This document shows, piece by piece, positions 57,757-64,000 of a DNA stretch of 64,000 nucleotides. The stretch comes from Achatina immaculata. Taxonomy: Eukaryota > Mollusca > Gastropoda > Stylommatophora > Achatinidae. Each line of letters starts with the position of its first letter. The first letter of the stretch is position 1. The notes below the pieces were generated by a model, which saw only the letters and a program-made list of their open reading frames with translations, was not told the DNA's origin and made no database searches. A program made the position numbers and the translations under genes. The stretch is taken from positions 680,933-744,932 of the forward strand of contig CM019714.1 in the NCBI GenBank assembly GCA_009760885.1. Reading direction: 5' to 3'.

Positions 57757-58646
57757 CGCATATTCAGTCATTCATTCATTCATTTGCATGTCCCTTGCGG
57801 AACTTTACCTCCCTAACAGCACTCCTGTAGGTCTCTCGGTTGTGAGCAAGATGGCCTACTTTTGATGCATCCATTTGCAGATCATCATCGATGTCTTGCA
57901 GCCATCTTCACCTTAGTCTTCCTCTCTTTCTTTTTCCCATTATGTACCCTTCCAAGACGGTCTTCTCTAGATTATCACGACGTTTAATGTGTCAAAAATA
58001 TTTAAGTTTTCTCTGTTTATTCCTCTTTACTAGTCAGCCTTCTTCAATATTAAGTTCTTGTAGTATGGATATATTTGTTCTTTTTTGTGTCCATGATATT
58101 TGAAAATCTCTTCTGTAGCATTAACATTCAAAGGCATTTATATGTTTCTCAGCTGTTTTGTTAAATGTCCAGGTCTCACAGGCATACGTTGTGAATTACA
58201 TGCCCTTAAAAAACTTATTTTTGTAGTTCTGTCTGCTCCTCTCCACAGATTCTTTAGTTGTTTTATTTTCTGAAGAGCGATAGATGTCATCCTTTTAATT
58301 TCCCTCATTGTATCTCCATTAGTTAGTAGTGATCCAAGATATTCAAAACTCTCCACTTCTTCCAGTTTTTCCTCATTGATACATGCTGCCTTGTTTGTTT
58401 TGTCAGTTGTCATTAATTTAGTTTTCTTCTCATTAAGATAGAGATTTTGCTCTTCGCTGTCCTTAATGACTGACATAATTAGTTGTTCCATTCCTTTTTG
58501 TGTTGCGGACAGTAATACTGTGTCATTAGCATATCTAATCTCTGGTATTTCATAACCTCCAATTTATGAAAGACCAGAGATTAGATATGGTACAAAGAAT
58601 ATTACAATGCCATAACAATTGGAGGTTATGAAATACTTCGCATATT
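57757..58646 (-). mobile_element. RTE-like LINE (family F1) with 5' inversion
   Basis: The minus strand from ~58560 to 57790 reads SVIKDSEEQNLYLNEKKTKL, ESFEYLGSLL, KQLKNLWRGADRTTKI and the F1 C-terminus, with the (ATGA)n tail at 57768-57783. From ~58563 to 58636 the neighbouring upstream RT segment ('caattggaggttatgaaata') is in the opposite orientation. cgcatatt flanks both ends (57757-57764 and 58639-58646). Confidence 0.8.
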
Positions 58647-58817
58647 GTTGTTCAGTGTTTATTAAATATCACTGTAGGGAATACGCACTTGAAGTATAAA
58701 GTGATTTTTATTTATATGGACGAAGGAATTTCATAAACGTGAAATATTGTTTTCTTGTTTTTGCATTTATTTTGCAATTTTAAATTATGATCTGAAAATA
58801 AAAAAAAACACCAACCC

Positions 58818-58848
58818 TTTAAAAGGTAAACGCACGGAAGATCAGACT
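58818..58848 (+). promoter_or_regulatory. Possible TATA box and initiator
   Basis: TTTAAAAG at 58818-58825, then TCAGACT (initiator-like) at 58842-58848. The ~26-bp spacing from TATA start to the A of the initiator is normal. This would give a ~36-nt 5' UTR before the ATG at 58880. Confidence 0.4.
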
Positions 58849-58879
58849 TTATTCCTGCACACCAATCTACAGAGCAGCC

Positions 58880-58946
58880 ATGACGTTGAGAGGTTTTGCC
58901 ATTCTTCTGATGTTGTGTGCCTTGTTTGGACATGGCCAATCTCGAG
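58880..58946 (+). CDS. Candidate first exon: signal peptide of a secreted protein
   Basis: ATG in a good context (gccATGa) opens a 22-codon reading, MTLRGFAILLMLCALFGHGQ then Ser-Arg. It has a short basic n-region, a hydrophobic core and a small/polar end: a textbook eukaryotic signal peptide. After one further base (G) comes a strong donor gtaagat at 58947, giving a phase-1 intron. A TATA/Inr-like pair lies just upstream. This is the typical first exon of secreted metazoan proteins, including snail lectins and fibrinogen-related proteins, but no family can be named from this exon. The next exon is uncertain: the candidate at 62435 would need a phase-2 intron, so at least one exon may lie between, or that exon belongs to another gene. 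Confidence 0.55.
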
Positions 58947-58950
58947 GTAA

Positions 58951-60260
<1,310 letters not shown>

Positions 60261-60844
60261 GTATGTCTGTCTGTCTGTCAGAAATCATTTCTGAAAGAGT
60301 TACAACCAGCACCTCTAGCTCATGTGTAGCAACTAAATGACCCTGATAAGACCCTAGGATAATGGATAAAAACCTTTCGGGATATATTTGAGAAGCATGC
60401 TCCTATTAGGAGGTGAGAGTTAAACCTCAGGTGAAGTCCCCATGGATAAACACCTGAGATATTGCAAGTCATGAGGGAAAGAGATCAGACCCACAAAAGT
60501 AAGGAATTCACTAGATGCCACTTACTTAGAAATAGATTTCAATACTTAATTAGGCAAGAAAAGAAAAAATTACCGTAGGAACCTTGTTCAGAATAAATCA
60601 GACAGTAAGTTTGTCTGGAAAGCAATTAACATTCTTGCAGACAAGAGAAAGCAGTCTGACTTTCAGAGTTATAATTATGTTCCCACTTATGAAGAGTTCA
60701 GCAATCACTTCAGAGAAGAATTCAATATCTTAAAATCTTCACTACCGACACCCTATTTGTGACTTAGGCGAATTAAATAAATTTATAGGTAGCCGATGTG
60801 CACATTTAAAGCAACCCAGTATTCCTTTCTAGACTGGTTAATGA

Positions 60845-61262
60845 AGAAGGCAACGTCAGACAAACGCAGAGGATTACAATGGACCCTTGACATAGTGCTG
60901 GAGGACCTTGACTTTGCGGACGACATTTGTCTGTTATCAAGCAGTCACAAAGATATGCAAGATAAAATAAACAAGCTAACTCAGAATGCAAAACAACATA
61001 GGACTAAAGATCAACGTAGGAAGGACAAAGTTAATGAAGCAAATTGTGAACAACAGAAATGTACTCAGAGTAGATAGCAAGTTAGTGGAGGAGGTCAACG
61101 AATTTGTATACCTTGGCAGTAGAGTAGTAGAAAATGGAGACAGCACAGAGGACATCAATAGCAGACTTACTAGAGCAAACCAGGCTTTTGCAGTACTGCA
61201 AACTATACGGAAATGAAAAAAAAACTAAGCATAAATATGAAAATCAGGATATTTAATAGTAA
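60845..61262 (+). mobile_element. RTE-like LINE (family F4), upstream half
   Basis: Reads RGLQWTLD...LEDLDFADDICLLSSSHK with the catalytic FADD box, then after one frameshift IGLKINVGRTKLMKQ, VLRVDSKLVEEVNEFVYLGS and NQAFAVLQTI, followed by IRIFNSNVLS. It is interrupted at 61263 by an F1 insertion and continues at 61777. Confidence 0.85.
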
Positions 61263-61720
61263 TGTTCTTAGTTTTTAAGGGCATGCATCTTTCCCATAAC
61301 AACATATGCCTGTGAGACCTGGACATTTAACAAAACAACTGAGAAACTCATAAATGCCTTTGAATGTAAATGCTACAGAAGAGTTCTTCAAATATCATGG
61401 ACACAAAAAAGAACAAATATATCTATACTACAAGAACTTTGTAATGAAGAAGGCTGGCTAGTAAAGAGGATTATACAAAGAAAACTTAAATATTATGGAC
61501 ACAATAAACGTCATGATAATCTAGAGAAGACCGTCTTGGAAGGGTACATAATGGGAAAAGGAAAGAGAGGAAGACCAAGGCGAAGATGGCTGCAAGACAT
61601 CGTTGATGATCTGCAAATGGATGCATCAGCAACAGGCCATCTTGCTCACAACAGAGAGGCCTACAGGAGTGCTGTCTGGGAGGCAAAGTTCCGCAAGGGA
61701 CATGCAAATAAATGAATGAA
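61263..61720 (+). mobile_element. F1 LINE nested inside F4 LINE
   Basis: F1 C-terminal region (TYACETWTFNKTTEKLINAF, ISWTQKRTNISILQEL, YYGHNKRHDNLEKTVLEGY, MGKGKRGRPRRRWLQDIVDD) with a single early frameshift and an aatgaatgaatg tail. Confidence 0.85.
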
Positions 61721-61722
61721 TG

Positions 61723-61725
61723 CAG

Positions 61726-61776
<51 letters not shown>
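61723..61776. repeat. (TA)n microsatellite at LINE junction
   Basis: About 26 TA units between the F1 tail and the continuation of the F4 LINE. Confidence 0.95.
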
Positions 61777-61780
<4 letters not shown>

Positions 61781-62175
61781 TGCTGGAAAGTCACCAAAAC
61801 CATAGAAAACAAGTTGAATTCTTTCCAGACTAAATGTTTACGAAGAATTAGAAAAATATTTTGGCCAAACACCATAAGAAATAACATCTTATTGGCAGAA
61901 ATGCAGGTGAAGCCACTGACGGCAGTTATTGAGGAAAGACGCTGGCGATGGTTGGGACATGTGCTCCGAATGACTGACAACTCACTACCAAAAATAGCAC
62001 TAAGATGGACACCACAGGGGAACAGAAGTAAGGGTAGAGACATGGAGAAGAACAACAGAAAGGATGTTGAGCAATAGAGGGCTCACCTGGGCAAGAGCAG
62101 AAAAAAAGGCGAAGGACAGGCATTTGTGGAAAACCCTTGCGGAAGCCCCATGTGCCCTGGGCACTTAAGGTTCAG

Positions 62176-62210
<35 letters not shown>

Positions 62211-62215
62211 CAGAG
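61777..62215 (+). mobile_element. RTE-like LINE (family F4), 3' half
   Basis: Reads ECWKVTKTIENKLNSFQTKC, RRIRKIFWPNTIRNN, VIEERRWRWLGHVLRMTDNS and LPKIALRWTPQG, then degraded C-terminus and 'tgtgccctgggcacttaagg', ending in (TA)n(GA)n at 62175-62220. Confidence 0.85.
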
Positions 62216-62434
62216 AGAGAGTATAGTTTTGTTTATATAAAAAGAACTAAATAAAAATGGAAGATAGAAAGAGCGAGTAAAGGAGACATTACTTGAACCA
62301 GTTTTACAGCAGTCTTTCATCTCCATCGTAGAAGCTAAATGTAGACAAGGACAGACACATCATTTGACCCGAAGTATAATTATCACAATATATGAATGTC
62401 AAAATTTTTTATTGCCCACTTTTTTTCGCTTCAG

Positions 62435-62585
62435 AAAACCTCTTGGAAGCATCACTGTCGACGATGTTTCCAATTTACAGCTTGGATATCTGCAGCCGGT
62501 TTACAATTGTGTAGTGCGCTTTCAAATAATTGATGACAACCTCCTCATTGGGGTGTGGCAAAACTGCTTGAATTCTAACAATGGA
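62435..62585 (+). CDS. Candidate internal exon of unknown family
   Basis: A T-rich tract and ttcag (62430-62434) precede an open segment that would be read in phase 2 as KPLGSITVDDVSNLQLGYLQ, then PVYNCVVRFQIIDDNLLIGV and WQNCLNSNNG. It ends at a good donor gtaagc (62586). It has two Cys about 25 residues apart, a Trp before the second, and alternating hydrophobics, which suggests a small beta-rich extracellular domain. I do not recognise the family. Its phase does not match the donor of the signal-peptide exon at 58946 directly. Repeats surround it, but none overlap it. Confidence 0.35.
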
Positions 62586-62930
62586 GTAAGCATTTACACA
62601 TGTTTAATACTGTGTTGTCTTGTATCTACTTTGCCGCTGTCTCTGAATTAACTCTGCGTTAAAACTGACAGAATTGGTACATTTAATCCGATATTCTGAA
62701 TTAATGCTCAAATTAGTATTTAGGAAAAGTCTAAATAAAGTTTAAAGTTTCACATTTCTAATACAAATCATATCTTCAAATTATTCAGTAACTTCCTTTC
62801 AGTTTCTTTTTACCAAATTTGTGAAGAAATGTATTTTATTTTAGCAGCAAACGAATTAATTCAGGAGTGAAAGAGCTAACTTTACAAGATGCAGCTGAAC
62901 TAGATAAAGGGAGGAAACAAGTTTTTAACT

Positions 62931-63119
62931 GAATGTTTGTTTCCTTCAAGTGATTGACATTTAAAGATTTTTCTCTGTGATAATTTCTCTGAATGCGTGT
63001 TTCCTTCGAGTGATTGACATTTAAAGATTTTTCTCTGTGATAATTTCTCTGAATGCGTGTTTCCTTCGAGTGATTGACATTTAAAGATTTTTCTCTGTGA
63101 TAATTGCACTGAATGCTTG
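62931..63119. repeat. 60-bp tandem repeat, three copies
   Basis: Three nearly identical 60-bp units with 'gattgacatttaaagatttt' (starting ~62931, 62991, 63051). 60 is a multiple of three, which explains the repeating minus-strand SQRKIFKCQSLEGN frame. Confidence 0.9.
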
Positions 63120-63500
63120 TTTACGTATAACAATAATTTGAAAAGTTTCATTCAAACATAAGCTTATATCAGATCTTAACACCAGAAATCTTCGGATGGC
63201 ATTAATACAAAATAGTGGTATAGAACAAAGGCATATAAAATGTATGATACAGCTGTACCAGAAGGAAGGTAGTAAGGTAAAGTTGTACAAACCAAAAGAT
63301 AAAGAAAAAAGCAGAAAAAAGCAATGACAGAGAATAAATATAATCAATATTCCTGCTAAAGTTTTGTTTATTCTTCGAAGGCAACTGAAAATAATTTAAA
63401 AGAAAGAAAATACAGAGGGTTTTGTTGCAACTAAACAATAAACATAGAAATATCTAATACTGGCCTTTTATCATGATGGTAAAGTTGTTTCACTGTGCAA
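63120..63500. other. Stretch without recognised features
   Basis: AT-rich sequence; only small unsupported frames. Confidence 0.4.
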
Positions 63501-63524
63501 GCGTCAGCCCATCAAGCCAAGCAA

Positions 63525-64000
63525 AGTCCATGCTAGGTCCTTATCTTGTTGAATTTATGGACACAGACAAAGTCCATTATAGGTCCTTATCTTGTTGAAT
63601 TTATGGAGAAAAAGTCCAACGCTGGTTCTTACCTTGTTGAATTTATGGAGAGAAAGTCCATCATAGGTTCTTACCTTGTTGAATTTATGGAGACAGACAA
63701 AGTCCATCATAGGTCCTTATCTTTTTGAATTTATGGAGACAGACAAAGTCCATCATAGGTCCTTATCTTGTTGAATTTATGGAGACAGACACAGTCCATG
63801 CTATGTCCTTATCTTGTTGAATTTATGGAGACAGACAAAGTCCATCATAGGTCCTTACCTTGTTGAATTTATGGAGACAGACAAAGTCCATGCTAGGTCC
63901 TTATCTTGTTGAATTTATGTAGACAAAGTCCAACGCTGGTTCTTACCTTGTTGAATTTATGGAGAGTAAGTCCATCATAGGTTCTTACCTTGTTGAATTT
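63525..64000. repeat. ~46-bp tandem repeat running off the window end
   Basis: About ten copies of a 42-48-bp unit with 'ggtccttatcttgttgaatt' and 'tatggagacagacaaagtcc'. The array continues past the last base. Confidence 0.9.

Noticed and set aside
62900..63151. Minus-strand SQRKIFKCQSLEGN repeat protein
   Set aside because: It is a 60-bp tandem repeat whose period is a multiple of three; no other support.

Overview
The window reads as AT-rich, repeat-dense metazoan DNA. The best guess is a gastropod mollusc, perhaps a planorbid-type freshwater snail. This is inferred from AIG1/GIMAP-type GTPase genes with E/K-rich coiled-coil tails, abundant 5'-truncated RTE-like LINEs, a mariner relic, tRNA-type SINE fragments and very many minisatellites. 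No bacterial features (operons, Shine-Dalgarno sites, CRISPR) are visible. Most long open frames are read-through of tandem repeats, not genes.

The main architecture is a tandem segmental duplication filling about 1-52,985. Unit 1 (1-~18,985) holds a flank (A1), an AIG1 gene (4116-5433), a second diverged AIG1 pseudogene (10883-11775), a 20-bp minisatellite (15573-17013) and a block ending in a LINE (C1). Unit 2 (~18,986-22,160) is a deletion derivative: the first ~0.8 kb of A joined directly to block C, with both AIG1 loci and the minisatellite missing. Unit 3 (~22,160-52,955) repeats the layout with AIG1 pseudogenes at 25837-27160 and 42142-42828. It is swollen to ~31 kb by a 2.9-kb extra segment, a 1.8-kb LINE, a ~2-kb (TTC)n tract and a 4.5-kb minisatellite. 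A fourth unit starts at ~52,955 and is cut off within about 30 bp. Every unit boundary falls at the (TGATGA)n tail of the same old LINE.

The four AIG1 loci form two pairs. Loci 1 and 3 have a GTPase domain plus a coiled-coil tail. Locus 1 is intact except for one +1 shift in an A-run. Locus 3 has several stops and a P-loop Lys-to-Arg change. Loci 2 and 4 share a P-loop Gly-to-Leu change, have no coiled-coil tail, and sit between inverted repeats (~9,549-10,165 with ~14,665-15,030; ~39,029-39,640 with ~45,560-45,930). Locus 2 is also split by a LINE insertion with target-site duplications that locus 4 lacks.

From 53 kb to 64 kb no duplication is seen. This part holds LINE fragments (one with a 5' inversion), a SINE inside a 22-bp tandem array, other tandem arrays, and the only plausible ordinary gene start: a TATA/Inr-like promoter and signal-peptide exon at 58818-58946, with a possible internal exon at 62435-62585. 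Family assignments come from reading translated motifs by eye; no database search was possible.
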